From assembly GCF_002934265.1 (NCBI RefSeq), contig NZ_PTIX01000018.1, positions 1 through 64,000 of the forward strand: a stretch of DNA of 64,000 bases, in the 5' to 3' direction. Within the stretch, counting starts at the first letter, position 1, and every line of letters starts with the position of its first letter. The notes below the pieces were generated by a model. The model was not told the origin of the DNA and made no database searches. It was given only the letters and a program-made list of their open reading frames with translations. The position numbers and the translations under genes are program-made. This document shows positions 44,637 through 54,581 of the stretch, in pieces. Source of the stretch: Actinokineospora auranticolor (GTDB lineage: Bacteria; Actinomycetota; Actinomycetes; Mycobacteriales; Pseudonocardiaceae).

Positions 44637-46547
44637 GTGACGCTGCTGGATTCGGTGCAGGGACCGGCCGACCTGAGGCGCATGACCCCCGAGGAGCTGG
44701 ACCGGCTGACCGTCGAGATCCGGTCCTTCCTGGTGGACAAGGTGACCAGAACGGGCGGCCACCTCGGCCCGAACCTCGGCGTGGTGGAACTCACCATCGC
44801 CCTGCACCGGGTGTTCGACTCCCCGCGCGACCCCATCATCTTCGACGTCGGCCACCAGGGCTACGTGCACAAGATCGTCACCGGCCGCCGCGACGGCTTC
44901 GACGACCTGCGCCAGCAGGGCGGCGTCTCCGGCTACCCGTGCCGCGACGAGAGCGAGCACGACCTCGTCGAGAACAGCCACGCCTCCACCGCCCTGTCCT
45001 ACGCGGACGGCCTGGCCAAGGCCCACCAGCTGCGCGGCGAGAAGCGCAGCGTGGTCGCCGTCGTCGGCGACGGCGCGCTGACCGGCGGCATGTGCTGGGA
45101 GGCGCTCAACAACATCGCCGCGGGCACCGACCGCGGCGTGGTCATCGTCGTCAACGACAACGGCCGCTCCTACTCGCCGACCATCGGCGGCCTGGCCGAC
45201 CACCTGGCCTCGCTGCGCCTGCGGCCCGGCTACGAGCGCGCGCTCGAAGGCGGCAAGCGGGTGCTCCAGGGCACCCCCGTCGTCGGCAAGCCCATCTACG
45301 CGGCCCTGCACGCGGCCAAGCGCGGCATCAAGGACGCGCTGAGCCCGCAGGCGATGTTCGAGGACCTGGGCCTGAAGTACCTCGGCCCGGTCGACGGCCA
45401 CGACATCGAGGCGCTGGAGGCGGCGCTGCGCCGGGCCCGCGACTTCGGCGGCCCGGTGATCGTGCACGCGGTCACCCGCAAGGGCAACGGCTACCCGCTG
45501 GCCGAGAACGACGAGCTCGACCAGATGCACCAGACCGATCCGATCGACCCGGTCACCGGCAAGCCCCGCAAGTCCAAGGGCACCGTGTGGACCTCGGTGT
45601 TCGCCGAGGAGCTGGCCGCGATCGGCGAGGAGCGCGAGGACGTGGTGGCGATCACGGCCGCGATGCTGCGCTCCACCGGCCTGGCCCCGTTCGCCGAGCG
45701 CTTCCCGCGCCGCTGCTTCGACGTGGGCATCGCCGAGCAGCACGCGATCACCTCGGCCGCGGGCATGGCCATGGCCGGTCTGCACCCGGTGGTCGCGATC
45801 TACTCGACGTTCCTCAACCGCGCCTTCGACCAGCTGCTGATGGACGTGGCGCTGCACAAGCAGCCGGTCACGGTCGTGCTCGACCGCGCGGGCATCACCG
45901 GCCCGGACGGCGCCAGCCACCACGGCATGTGGGACCTGTCCATCCTGGGCACCATCCCCGGCATCCACATCGCGGCCCCCCGGGATGCGGCGACGCTGCG
46001 GGAAGAGCTGCGCGAGGCCGTCGCGATCGACGACGCCCCCTCGGTGCTGCGCTTCCCGAAGGCGACCGTCGGCGAGGACATCCCGGCCGTCGAGCGCCGC
46101 GGCCCGGTCGACGTGCTGCGCCGCGACGAGGACCAGGACGTGCTCCTGGTCACCGTCGGCTCCTTCGCCGAGCTGGGCTTGGCGGCGGCGGAGCGGCTGG
46201 CGGCGCAGGGCATCGGCGTGACGGTGGCGGACCCGCGCTGGGTCGCCCCGGTGCCGACCGAGCTGGCCGAGCTGGCGCGCGCGCACAAGCTGGTCGTCAC
46301 GGTCGAGGACTCCGGCCGCCACGGCGGTTTCGGCTGGGCGCTGGCGGCGCTGCTGCGCGACCACGACGTGGAGGTCCCGCTGCGGGACCTGGGCATCCCC
46401 AACGAGTTCCACGCGCAGGGCACCCGCGCGGAGGTCCTGGTCCGCTTGGGACTCACCGCGCAGGACATCGCGCGCCGGGTCACCGGTTGGGCGTCGGACC
46501 TCATCGCGTCCCCGACCCGCGAGGAAGCGGTCGACCAGGCTCGCTGA
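44637..46547 (+). CDS. dxs: 1-deoxy-D-xylulose-5-phosphate synthase
   Basis: First enzyme of the MEP isoprenoid pathway: thiamine-diphosphate-dependent condensation of pyruvate and glyceraldehyde 3-phosphate. 636 residues, normal length. The TPP motif is [33 protein letters not shown] and [15 protein letters not shown] lie in the N-terminal domain, and [14 protein letters not shown] in the second. GTG at 44637. A hairpin terminator follows. Confidence 0.96.
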   Translation: MTLLDSVQGPADLRRMTPEELDRLTVEIRSFLVDKVTRTGGHLGPNLGVVELTIALHRVFDSPRDPIIFDVGHQGYVHKIVTGRRDGFDDLRQQGGVSGYPCRDESEHDLVENSHASTALSYADGLAKAHQLRGEKRSVVAVVGDGALTGGMCWEALNNIAAGTDRGVVIVVNDNGRSYSPTIGGLADHLASLRLRPGYERALEGGKRVLQGTPVVGKPIYAALHAAKRGIKDALSPQAMFEDLGLKYLGPVDGHDIEALEAALRRARDFGGPVIVHAVTRKGNGYPLAENDELDQMHQTDPIDPVTGKPRKSKGTVWTSVFAEELAAIGEEREDVVAITAAMLRSTGLAPFAERFPRRCFDVGIAEQHAITSAAGMAMAGLHPVVAIYSTFLNRAFDQLLMDVALHKQPVTVVLDRAGITGPDGASHHGMWDLSILGTIPGIHIAAPRDAATLREELREAVAIDDAPSVLRFPKATVGEDIPAVERRGPVDVLRRDEDQDVLLVTVGSFAELGLAAAERLAAQGIGVTVADPRWVAPVPTELAELARAHKLVVTVEDSGRHGGFGWALAALLRDHDVEVPLRDLGIPNEFHAQGTRAEVLVRLGLTAQDIARRVTGWASDLIASPTREEAVDQAR

Positions 46548-46553
46548 GCCCCG

Positions 46554-46587
46554 CGGTTGCCCGGTGCGGTCGCGCACCGGGCAACCG
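46554..46587 (+). terminator. Hairpin terminator after dxs
   Basis: CGGTTGCCCGGTGCG and CGCACCGGGCAACCG pair over 15 bp around a 4-nt loop, starting 7 nt after the dxs stop. Confidence 0.75.
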
Positions 46588-46614
46588 AGCGGTGCCCCGC
46601 CGCGTCAGAGCGGC

Positions 46615-47811
46615 ATGAAGCGATCTTGGTGGCCGGTTGCCCTGGCCGCGTTGGTGTTGTCCGGCTGTGCCGCGCGGGACACCCCGTCGACCACCGCGAC
46701 CACGACGGCGGGCCCGGTCAACGCCTACTCCGCGACCGAGGTCTGGGACGCGTCCGCGGGCTGGAAGGCGCCGCCCGCGGCGCCGGTGGCCGTGCCGAAG
46801 GAGAAGTGGCGCACCACCTTCCCGCAGGGCGGCAAGACCGAGATCAGCGAACACCTGATCATCTCCCTGGACGCGGGCGCGGTCCGGCGGCTGCACTCGG
46901 AGACCGGCGCCCAGGTCTGGCAGGTGCCCGCGCCCCAGGGCGCCCGGCTGTCCATCCACAAGGGACTGGCGGTGCTCAAGGGAGCCACCGAACTGGTCGT
47001 GCTCAACGGCAACAACGCCGAGGAGCTGCTGCGCGTCCCGATCGCGGGCGTGGAGAGCGTCGACGCCGACGAGAAGTTGCTGCTGATCAACCTGGGCACG
47101 CAGACGGCCGCCGTGGACCGCGCGACCCGCAAGGAGATCTGGCGGGTACCGGGCGCCATCTCGGTGCTCGGCGGGCGGTTGATCGGCACCCGCACCGAGG
47201 ACGGCGGGGCCTGGTGGGTCCAGGTCGACCCGGCGACCGGGGCGGAGAACTGGCGGGTCCCGTACAACTCCGGCAGCGAGGCGACGGTCCTGTCCTGGGG
47301 TTTCGCGGTCACCGCGCTGGAGAAGGTGAACGTGTACTCGCTGGACACCGGGGCCAAGACCTGGGAGTCGAAGGTCGCCATGCGCGGCAAGTTCAAGATC
47401 CTGCCGTTCGACGAGAACACCCTCCTGGTCCACGACACCAGCGCGGCCTACCTGCTCGACCGCGGCAAGCGCAGCCCCAAGCTCGTGGGAACGGGCGTGA
47501 CGGTGGTCGGTGTCTTCCGCGTGGACAAGTCGGCGCGCGTGCTGACGACCCGAGGCCGCGAGGTCTACCTCTGCGACGCGACCCACACGGACTCCGACTG
47601 TCCCAACGCGACAGTGCCATCGGCCGCCGCGGTCACCGAGGCGGGCGGCGCCCGCTACCTGCGCTCCGGCCAGAACCTCTTCGCCATGCGCCTGCCCGAC
47701 CTCGGTGCCCAGTGGGGCCTGACCCTGCCGCACACCCGCGGCGAGGTCCTCGCGATCCCCAAGGGGTTCCTGCTCAGGGAGGGCAACGAGGTCGTCGCCT
47801 ACCAGGGGTGA
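46615..47811 (+). CDS. Lipoprotein with PQQ-type beta-propeller
   Basis: 398 residues. The N-terminus MKRSWWPVALAALVLSGCAA is a lipoprotein signal with lipobox LSGC. The rest consists of repeated propeller blades such as SETGAQVWQVPAP, DRATRKEIWRVPG, DPATGAENWRVP and DTGAKTWES, as in PQQ-like or BamB-like propellers. No enzymatic residues are apparent; a structural or sensory envelope role is more likely. ATG at 46615 is chosen because the signal peptide starts there. Confidence 0.82.
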   Translation: MKRSWWPVALAALVLSGCAARDTPSTTATTTAGPVNAYSATEVWDASAGWKAPPAAPVAVPKEKWRTTFPQGGKTEISEHLIISLDAGAVRRLHSETGAQVWQVPAPQGARLSIHKGLAVLKGATELVVLNGNNAEELLRVPIAGVESVDADEKLLLINLGTQTAAVDRATRKEIWRVPGAISVLGGRLIGTRTEDGGAWWVQVDPATGAENWRVPYNSGSEATVLSWGFAVTALEKVNVYSLDTGAKTWESKVAMRGKFKILPFDENTLLVHDTSAAYLLDRGKRSPKLVGTGVTVVGVFRVDKSARVLTTRGREVYLCDATHTDSDCPNATVPSAAAVTEAGGARYLRSGQNLFAMRLPDLGAQWGLTLPHTRGEVLAIPKGFLLREGNEVVAYQG

Positions 47812-48471
47812 TCACACCGGCCGGGTGGTGCCGTAGGCCGTGGCCGTGACCTGCCGCTCGTACTCGTCGCGCTGGGCGCGGTCCAGGGTCCGGGGCGTGC
47901 CCAGCGAGGACGCGCGCCAGTACAGCTCGCAGCCCCATTCCAGGAGCAGCGTCCGGGTCACGGCGGTGTCCAGGTCGGCGCCGTGGGTGATGCCGCCGTG
48001 GTTGGCCATCAGGGCGGCCGTGTGGCCTTCGAGGGCGTCGAGCACCGCCTCGGCCAGCTCCGGTGTGCCGAAGGTGCGGTAGGGGGCCACCGGGACGGTC
48101 CCGCCCAGCTCGACGAGCTGGTAGTGCACGCACGGCAGCTCGTCGAGCACCAGGGACATCGCGGTGGCCATCGGCGCGTGCGTGTGCACCACGGCCCCGG
48201 CCCGGAACCGGCGGTACACGCCCAGGTGCAGGTCCAGTTCCGAGGTCGGCGCGAGGGTGCCGTCCACGACCGCCCCGGCGGGGTCCACCACGGTCACCTG
48301 CTCGGCCCGCAGCTCGCCGAGCCGGGCGCCGGTCGGGGTGACCGCGATCAGGTCGCCCTGCCGCGCGCTCAGGTTGCCCGCCGTGCCCACCACCATCCCG
48401 GCGGCCGCCAACCGCCGGGCCTGCCCCGCCACCTGTTCCCGCAACGACCGCAGCATCATGGCGCTGATCAT
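47812..48471 (-). CDS. Class II aldolase/adducin family protein
   Basis: 219 residues, resembling L-fuculose-phosphate or rhamnulose-phosphate aldolases. GTAGNLSARQGD is the substrate phosphate region, VVHTHAPMATAMS supplies two zinc histidines and LMANHGGI the third motif. A catalytic glutamate may lie in PTSELDLHLG. Start ATG 48471 is used; ATGs at 48459 and 48456 are possible and none has a clear ribosome-binding site. Abuts the propeller gene end to end. Confidence 0.85.
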   Translation of the reverse strand: MISAMMLRSLREQVAGQARRLAAAGMVVGTAGNLSARQGDLIAVTPTGARLGELRAEQVTVVDPAGAVVDGTLAPTSELDLHLGVYRRFRAGAVVHTHAPMATAMSLVLDELPCVHYQLVELGGTVPVAPYRTFGTPELAEAVLDALEGHTAALMANHGGITHGADLDTAVTRTLLLEWGCELYWRASSLGTPRTLDRAQRDEYERQVTATAYGTTRPV

Positions 48472-48546
48472 GCATGGCCCGGGCCGCCGCTGTCCCCGCC
48501 CTGACCTCACAGGTTGGCTCGGAAGGGCGTGTGGCACCGTGATGGG

Positions 48547-49215
48547 GTGCGGATTCTGATCGTGGAGGACGAGCAGCCCCTGGCCGAGGCGGTCGCGCGC
48601 GGGCTGCGCCGGGAGGGCATGGCCGTCGACGTCGCGTTCGACGGCGACGAGGGCCACGAGAAGGCCTCGGTGACCCGGTACGACGTGGTCGTGCTGGACC
48701 GCGACCTGCCCGGCATGCACGGCGACCAGTTGTGCCGCGAGATCGTCGCGTCCGGCGCGCTGACCAGGGTGCTCATGCTCACCGCCAGCGACGCCGTCGC
48801 CGACCGGGTCGAGGGCCTGTCCCTGGGCGCCGACGACTACCTGGCCAAGCCGTTCGCCTTCCCGGAGCTGGTGGCCAGGGTCCGGGCGCTGGCCCGCCGG
48901 GCCACCCCGGTGACCCCGCCGGTGCTGGTCGCGGGCGACGTCGAGCTGGACCCGGCGCGCCGCACGGTGGCCCGCGCGGGCAGGCCCATCGAGCTGACCC
49001 GCAAGGAGTTCGGCGTGCTGGAGGTGCTGCTCGCCGCGCGCGGCTCGGTGGTCAGCAGCGAGGAGCTGCTGGAGCGGGTCTGGGACGAGAACGCCGACCC
49101 CTTCACGACCACCGTCCGGGTGACCGTGATGACCCTGCGCAAGAAGCTCGGTGATCCCGGTGTGATCGACACGGTGGTGGGCTCCGGCTACCGCGTGCCG
49201 GTCAACGAGGGGTGA
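48547..49215 (+). CDS. OmpR-family response regulator
   Basis: DNA-binding response regulator of 222 residues. Receiver domain (1-118) starts VRILIVEDEQPLAEAV, phosphoacceptor in VVLDRDLPG, conserved lysine in DYLAKPF. The winged-helix output domain (about 125-222) has ELTRKEFGVLEVLL and VRVTVMTLRKKL. GTG at 48547. The stop overlaps the sensor kinase start by 4 bp. Confidence 0.93.
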   Translation: MRILIVEDEQPLAEAVARGLRREGMAVDVAFDGDEGHEKASVTRYDVVVLDRDLPGMHGDQLCREIVASGALTRVLMLTASDAVADRVEGLSLGADDYLAKPFAFPELVARVRALARRATPVTPPVLVAGDVELDPARRTVARAGRPIELTRKEFGVLEVLLAARGSVVSSEELLERVWDENADPFTTTVRVTVMTLRKKLGDPGVIDTVVGSGYRVPVNEG

Positions 49216-50342
49216 CCGCCCCGCGCAGGCGGGGTCCCGGCCTGCGGGCCCGGGTCACGCTGCTGGCCACCGGCCTGGTCGCGGTGGTCAGCGTGCTGCT
49301 GCTGTGGCTCGCCTGGCTGCTGGCCGGTGGGGTCGGCGCGTCGGTGCCGTCGTTCCCGGCGGGCACGACGGTGATCGTCGGCGGGGTGCGCGTCGAGCCG
49401 GAGCGGCTGGCGGAGGCGCTGTCGGCGGAGGCCAGGAACCGGGTGCTGCTGGCGGGCGCGGTCGCGTTCGTCTGCGTCGTGCTCGCCACCGCGCTGCTGT
49501 CGTGGGCGATCACCGGCCGGGTGCTGCGCCCGCTGCGCGAGGTGACCGCGACGGCGCACCGGCTGTCGGTGGAATCGCTCGGCGAGCGGATCGGCCACCA
49601 CGGCGCCCGCGACGAGGTGGCCGAGCTGGCCGACACCTTCGACGCGATGCTCGACCGCCTCCAGGCCGCGTTCTCCGCGCAGCGCCAGTTCGTCGCGAAC
49701 GCCAGCCACGAGCTGCGCACCCCGCTGGCGGTGATCCGCACGGAGCTCGACGTCACGCTGTCCGACCCGGACGCCGACGCCGCCGAGCTGCGCCGCATGG
49801 CCGACGTGGTGCGCACGGCGACGCTGCGCGCGGGGGACCTGGTCGAGGCGCTGCTGGTGCTGGCCCGCACCGACGGGCTCGGTGTCGGCGCGACCGGTCC
49901 GGTGGAGCTGCCGGTCGTCGTGGCGGGCGCGTGGCGCTCGACCCGCGCGGACGCCGAGCGGCGGGGCATCACGGCCCGCTTCCACGACGGGCACGCCACC
50001 GTCGTCGGCGATTCGGCGCTGCTGGAACGGGTCGCGGGCAACCTCCTGGAGAACGCCGTGCGGCACAACGTCGACGGCGGCTGGATCGACGTCCGCACGC
50101 TGTGCGGTCCACAGTGGACAACGCTGGAGGTGGCCTCCTCCGGTCGCGCGATCCCGCCGGAGCGGGTGCCGGAGCTGTTCGAACCCTTCCGGCGCGGCAT
50201 CGTCGACCGCACGTCCCACAACGGGACCGGTCTCGGCCTGTCCATCGTGCGCGCGGTCGCCCGGGCGCACGGCGGCACGGTCAGCGCCGAACCCGTGCCC
50301 GGCGGCGGTCTCCGCGTCACCGTCGCTTTCCCGGCGGTCTAG
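49212..50342 (+). CDS. Sensor histidine kinase
   Basis: 376 residues. Two transmembrane helices (about 16-37 and 78-99) flank an extracytoplasmic loop of about 40 residues. HAMP domain follows, then the H-box FVANASHELRTPLAVIRTEL with the phosphorylated histidine, N-box NLLENAVRHNVDGG and G-box GTGLGLSIVR. Pairs with the OmpR-type regulator by 4-bp overlap. The short sensor loop gives no hint of the signal. Confidence 0.92.
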   Translation: MTAPRRRGPGLRARVTLLATGLVAVVSVLLLWLAWLLAGGVGASVPSFPAGTTVIVGGVRVEPERLAEALSAEARNRVLLAGAVAFVCVVLATALLSWAITGRVLRPLREVTATAHRLSVESLGERIGHHGARDEVAELADTFDAMLDRLQAAFSAQRQFVANASHELRTPLAVIRTELDVTLSDPDADAAELRRMADVVRTATLRAGDLVEALLVLARTDGLGVGATGPVELPVVVAGAWRSTRADAERRGITARFHDGHATVVGDSALLERVAGNLLENAVRHNVDGGWIDVRTLCGPQWTTLEVASSGRAIPPERVPELFEPFRRGIVDRTSHNGTGLGLSIVRAVARAHGGTVSAEPVPGGGLRVTVAFPAV

Positions 50343-50405
50343 CGCCGACTAGGCCGTCCGGGGCACAAGCGTGCGCGGAGTGATCAACCTTGCCACCCTG
50401 GACCC

Positions 50406-51140
50406 GTGGCGATCAGGATCGGCACGTCCGGCTGGGCCTACGAACCATGGCGCGGGAACTACTACCCGCGTGGCTTACCCGCGCGGGAGGAGCTGGGCTA
50501 CCTCGCGCGGCGGGTGGACACCATAGAGGTCAACAGCACCTTCTACGGGCCCCGCAAGGCATCGGACTACCTGCGGTGGCACGACACCGTGCCCGACGAC
50601 TTCGTCTTCGCCGTCAAAGCGCCGCGGTTGATCACCCACTCCAGCCGCCTGCGCGACGCGCGGGCCAGGGTCGACGAGTTCTTCGACTCCGGCCTCGATG
50701 ACCTCGGCGCCAAGCTCGGCCCCGTCCTCTGGCAGTTACCCGGGTCCCTGCACTACGACCCCGCGCTGCTGCGCGACTTCCTCCCCCTCCTCCCACCCGA
50801 CCGCCGCCACGCCGTCGAGGTGCGGCACGCCAGCTTCGCCGACGACCGGTTCATCGACCAGCTCGCCGAGCACCGCGTCGCGCTGGTCGTCGCCGACAGC
50901 CCCCGGGTGTGGCCGAGCCTGCTCGCCGACACGACCGACTTCGCCTACCTGCGGCTGCACGGCGACACCGAGCTGTACACGAGCGCGTACCCCGACGACG
51001 CCATCGACACCTGGGCCGCGCGAGCCGTGGAGTGGTCCGGCGGCGACCGGGACGTGTTCGTGTACCTCGACAACACGATGGTCGGGAACGCGCCGAAGGA
51101 CGCCGAACGCCTCGCCCGGCGGGTGCGCGCGCTCGTCTGA
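50406..51140 (+). CDS. DUF72 family TIM-barrel protein (first copy)
   Basis: 244 residues. The family signature IRIGTSGWAYEPWRGNYYP opens the protein; TIEVNSTFYGPR, DDFVFAVKAPR and AYLRLHGD follow. DUF72 proteins adopt a TIM barrel and have no established activity. GTG at 50406. A second, longer DUF72 gene lies at 54582-55448, beyond the NLR gene. Confidence 0.9.
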   Translation: MAIRIGTSGWAYEPWRGNYYPRGLPAREELGYLARRVDTIEVNSTFYGPRKASDYLRWHDTVPDDFVFAVKAPRLITHSSRLRDARARVDEFFDSGLDDLGAKLGPVLWQLPGSLHYDPALLRDFLPLLPPDRRHAVEVRHASFADDRFIDQLAEHRVALVVADSPRVWPSLLADTTDFAYLRLHGDTELYTSAYPDDAIDTWAARAVEWSGGDRDVFVYLDNTMVGNAPKDAERLARRVRALV

Positions 51141-51252
51141 GGGGGCGACCGGTGGCACGGGGTGGGCCAAGGGGAGCAACGCGCCGGTACGGCGCACGAC
51201 TCACCCCGACAGATTAGCCCGATTGAGTGACACTCGCGGGCATACTTGCGCG

Positions 51253-54200
51253 GTGCCGGAGATCCACAACGAGGTCAGTGGGACGGTACACGGCGCCATC
51301 ATCCAGGCCCAGACCGTCGCGGTGACCACGTCGAACAGTCACCGACGGCCCGTGTGGATGGTGCCGGAGCCCGGCCGGGCACCGGTGGACCGGCCCGGGG
51401 TGGCCGACCGGTTGGCCGCGCTGGTGCGGTCCGGCGCCCCGGTCGTCGGCGTCGTCGGCGCGGGCGGGTTCGGCAAGACGACCCTGGCCGCGCAGGTCTG
51501 CCACCGGGTGCGCGACCGGTTCCCCGGCGGCGTGCTCTGGCTGACCCTCGGTGAGCACGTCCCCGACCCGCTGCTCGCCGACAAGGTCAACGACCTCACC
51601 GAGGTCCTGACCGGTCGCCGCCCCGCGCTCACCGACCCCCTGACGGCGGGCCACCGCCTCGGCGAGGTCCTCGCGGAGGCGCCGCCGACGCTGCTGGTCG
51701 TCGACGACCTCTGGGCCGCCAGCAGGCTGGCGCCGTTCCTGCGGGCCCGCGCCTGCCTGGTCACCACCCGCACACCCGGCGCGCTGCCGTCGGACGCCGA
51801 GGTGGTGATCGTCACCGCGATGAGCGCGGTGGAGAGCCGGACGCTGCTCACCCGCGGCCTGCCGGACATGGCCGCCACCGACCGCCTGCTGCGCCTGACC
51901 GGGCGCTGGCCGCTGCTGCTCGCCCTGGTCAACAGCACGATCCGCCGGTCGGTCGCGGACGGCTCGACGGCCGCCGCCGCTGCCGACTCGGTCGCCGAGC
52001 AGCTGCTGGAGGACGGCCCGGACTGCCTCGACCTCGACAGCGCCGACCGCCGCGACCAGGCCGTGCGCGCGACCGTCGAGGCCAGCACCGACCGGCTCGG
52101 CGACGCCGACCGCGACCGGTTCCGCGAACTGGTCGTGTTCCCGGCCGACACCGACCTGCCGGGCGCGGTCCTGCACGTCCTCTGGCGCGGCACCGCCGGG
52201 TCGGACGAATCGCGGACCCGCGCGCTGTGCCGCCGGTTGGTGGACCTGTCGCTGCTGAGCCGGGTCGGCGACGCGTTCCGGCTGCACGACGTCCTGCTCG
52301 CGTACCTGCGCAACGCCGTGGGCGCGCGCAGGCTCACCGAACTCAACGGCCACCTCGTCGACGGGCTCGTCCCGGCCGACTGGGCCGAAGCCGCCCCGTA
52401 CGCGCGAAGGCACCTCGCCGCGCACGCCGCCGCCGCGCACCGCGTCGACGAGCTGCTGACCGACCCCGGCTACCTCCTCGCCGCGGGCCAACCCGGCCTC
52501 CTGCCCCACCTCGACGCGGCCACCGGCGCCGACGCGGTCCGCGCGGCGGCGGTGTACCGGCGCGCGGCGCACCACCTGCGCGACCACGACGTCGAGCAGC
52601 GCCCCGCCTACCTCGAGTTCGCCGCCCGCCGGGCCGGTGCGGACGACCTGGCCGCGCGGACGGCCCGGCACGCCACCGGGTCGGCTTGGCGGTGCTCGTG
52701 GACGGCCTGGGAGCCCAGCGTCGAGCACAAGGTCCTGATCCGCCACCAGCGCCCGGTCGAGGACGTGGTCGTCGCGCCGCTGCGGGGCGGGGTGACCTGG
52801 GTGATCAGCCGCGACGACAGCGGGGTCGTGCGCGTGGTCGACCTGGACACCAACGAGACCGTGCAGCCGCCGTGGCTGGACCGCGACGAACGGGTCGGCG
52901 CGATCGCGTGCGTACCGCGCCTGGGCGCCGGGCCGCTCGTGCTGCTGGACGCGGGGTCGGGTCTGCGGGTCCGCGACTGCGCGACCGGCGACCCGGTGCC
53001 CTGGGACGTCGACGAGCCCGACGCGGGCGTCGCCCAGATCGTGTCCACCCGCGCTCGCGCGGCGATCGTCACCTACACCGACGGCACCGCTCGCACGTGG
53101 GACGCCGACACCGGCGCGCGGATCGGCCCCACGGCCGCGCTGCGGCTCGACGCGGGTGCCGACTGGCGCGTGGCCGCCGCGACCCTGAACGACGACGTGC
53201 CCGCGGTGGCCGTCATGGGGTCGCGGCACAGCGTCATCCGGGTCATGGACCTGGCGGCGGGGACACCGGTCCGGCAGGGGTTCGACGCGGTCATGGCGGC
53301 CCCGGAAGCCCTGGTGTGCACGCGGCGGACGGTGCTGGCCCTGTCGCGGAACCAGGTACTGCGGTGGAGCCTGAGCCCCGGGGAGGTGATCGGGGCGCGC
53401 GCCAACCCCACCGGGCGCCGCCCGACCGCGCTGATCACCGGTGACCTCGCCGACGGCCGGGAGGTGGTGCTCAGCGGTGACGAGGCGGGGCAGATCTGCG
53501 TGTGGGACGCCGACACCGGCGCGCCGCTGGCCGAACCGCTCGCCGCGCACGGCGACGAGGTCGGCGCGCTGTCGTGCGCCCGGCTCGCCGACGGCCGGGT
53601 CGTGGTCGCGTCGGGGAGCGCGGACAACACCGTCCGGCTGTGGGACACCCGTGACGTGCTCGCGCCGTCCACCCGGGCCGTGGCGGGCCCGGTCGGGGTG
53701 ACGGGTGTCGTGGCCGCGGCCGGGTGGCGGGTGAGCGGCCACGCCGACGGCCGGGTCCGCTTCTGGTCGGGCGCGGAGACCGAGGTCGCGGGGCCCGCCC
53801 CGGTCGTCGAGGTGACCAGGGCGGGGGAGTTCGCGGTGTCCCTGCACGAGGACGGGTCGCTGCTGGTGTTCGACGGCGACGGCCGGGTCGGCGCGCCCGC
53901 GGCGCGCCCGTGGGCCGGTCGCGCGACGTCGGTGACCGGCACCCTCCTGGACGGGCGGCCCGTGGTCGTGATCACCGGTACCGCCAACCTGCTGGAGGCG
54001 CGCGCCCTGCCGGACTGGGAACCCCTGTGGCGGCTGCGGCCCCCGGGCAGGCTGCGCGTCGCGCCGGTCGACGGCGCGGAGCTGCTGGCCGCCACCACGT
54101 CGGCGGGCTACCTGCAGGTGCGCGACCTGGCGACCGGCCGGGTGGTCGGCGATCAGATCGCCATCCAGTGCCACAACCCCACGACGGCCCTGGCCACCCT

Positions 54201-54564
54201 CGTCCACCCCGACGGCGGCGTCCTCGCGGTCAGCGGCAACGCGCGCGGCCAGGTGGTGGCCTGGCGCCTCGGCGACCACAACGCGCCGGTCTGGATGTCC
54301 GGCGACGCGGGCGACCCCGTCCGCGCGGTCGTGTGCGCCGTCCTACCCGGCGGTACCCCGGTCGCCGTGACCGCGGGCACCGCCCTCCGCGCCTGGCGGC
54401 TGGACGAGCCCGTGGCCGCGCCGTGGACACCGACCTGCGAGATCGACCTCGACGCCCCCATCACCGCCCTGGCCGCGCCCACCCCCGGCGAACTCCTCGT
54501 CGGCACCCGCCACGGCCTGGCCCGCCTCCACCTCCGCGACCCGGCAGGCGAACCGGCGGTGTGA
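51253..54564 (+). CDS. NLR-type STAND receptor: NB-ARC ATPase with beta-propeller
   Basis: 1103 residues. Residues 4-23 (IHNEVSGTVHGAIIQAQTVA) resemble the short amyloid-signalling motifs reported at NLR N-termini in actinobacteria. The NB-ARC part has P-loop GAGGFGKTT (69-77), Walker B LLVVDDLW (147-154), sensor TTR (171-173) and GRWPLLLAL (217-225), then a winged helix with FRLHDVLLAYLR near 355. From about 470 to the end are WD40-like blades (ICVWDADTGAPL, VRLWDTRD). Such proteins act as ligand-triggered oligomerising sensors, often in defence. ATACTT at 51242-51247 ends 5 nt before the GTG, suggesting a leaderless mRNA. Confidence 0.85.
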   Translation: MPEIHNEVSGTVHGAIIQAQTVAVTTSNSHRRPVWMVPEPGRAPVDRPGVADRLAALVRSGAPVVGVVGAGGFGKTTLAAQVCHRVRDRFPGGVLWLTLGEHVPDPLLADKVNDLTEVLTGRRPALTDPLTAGHRLGEVLAEAPPTLLVVDDLWAASRLAPFLRARACLVTTRTPGALPSDAEVVIVTAMSAVESRTLLTRGLPDMAATDRLLRLTGRWPLLLALVNSTIRRSVADGSTAAAAADSVAEQLLEDGPDCLDLDSADRRDQAVRATVEASTDRLGDADRDRFRELVVFPADTDLPGAVLHVLWRGTAGSDESRTRALCRRLVDLSLLSRVGDAFRLHDVLLAYLRNAVGARRLTELNGHLVDGLVPADWAEAAPYARRHLAAHAAAAHRVDELLTDPGYLLAAGQPGLLPHLDAATGADAVRAAAVYRRAAHHLRDHDVEQRPAYLEFAARRAGADDLAARTARHATGSAWRCSWTAWEPSVEHKVLIRHQRPVEDVVVAPLRGGVTWVISRDDSGVVRVVDLDTNETVQPPWLDRDERVGAIACVPRLGAGPLVLLDAGSGLRVRDCATGDPVPWDVDEPDAGVAQIVSTRARAAIVTYTDGTARTWDADTGARIGPTAALRLDAGADWRVAAATLNDDVPAVAVMGSRHSVIRVMDLAAGTPVRQGFDAVMAAPEALVCTRRTVLALSRNQVLRWSLSPGEVIGARANPTGRRPTALITGDLADGREVVLSGDEAGQICVWDADTGAPLAEPLAAHGDEVGALSCARLADGRVVVASGSADNTVRLWDTRDVLAPSTRAVAGPVGVTGVVAAAGWRVSGHADGRVRFWSGAETEVAGPAPVVEVTRAGEFAVSLHEDGSLLVFDGDGRVGAPAARPWAGRATSVTGTLLDGRPVVVITGTANLLEARALPDWEPLWRLRPPGRLRVAPVDGAELLAATTSAGYLQVRDLATGRVVGDQIAIQCHNPTTALATLVHPDGGVLAVSGNARGQVVAWRLGDHNAPVWMSGDAGDPVRAVVCAVLPGGTPVAVTAGTALRAWRLDEPVAAPWTPTCEIDLDAPITALAAPTPGELLVGTRHGLARLHLRDPAGEPAV

Positions 54565-54581
54565 CGGTCCACCATGGCCGG

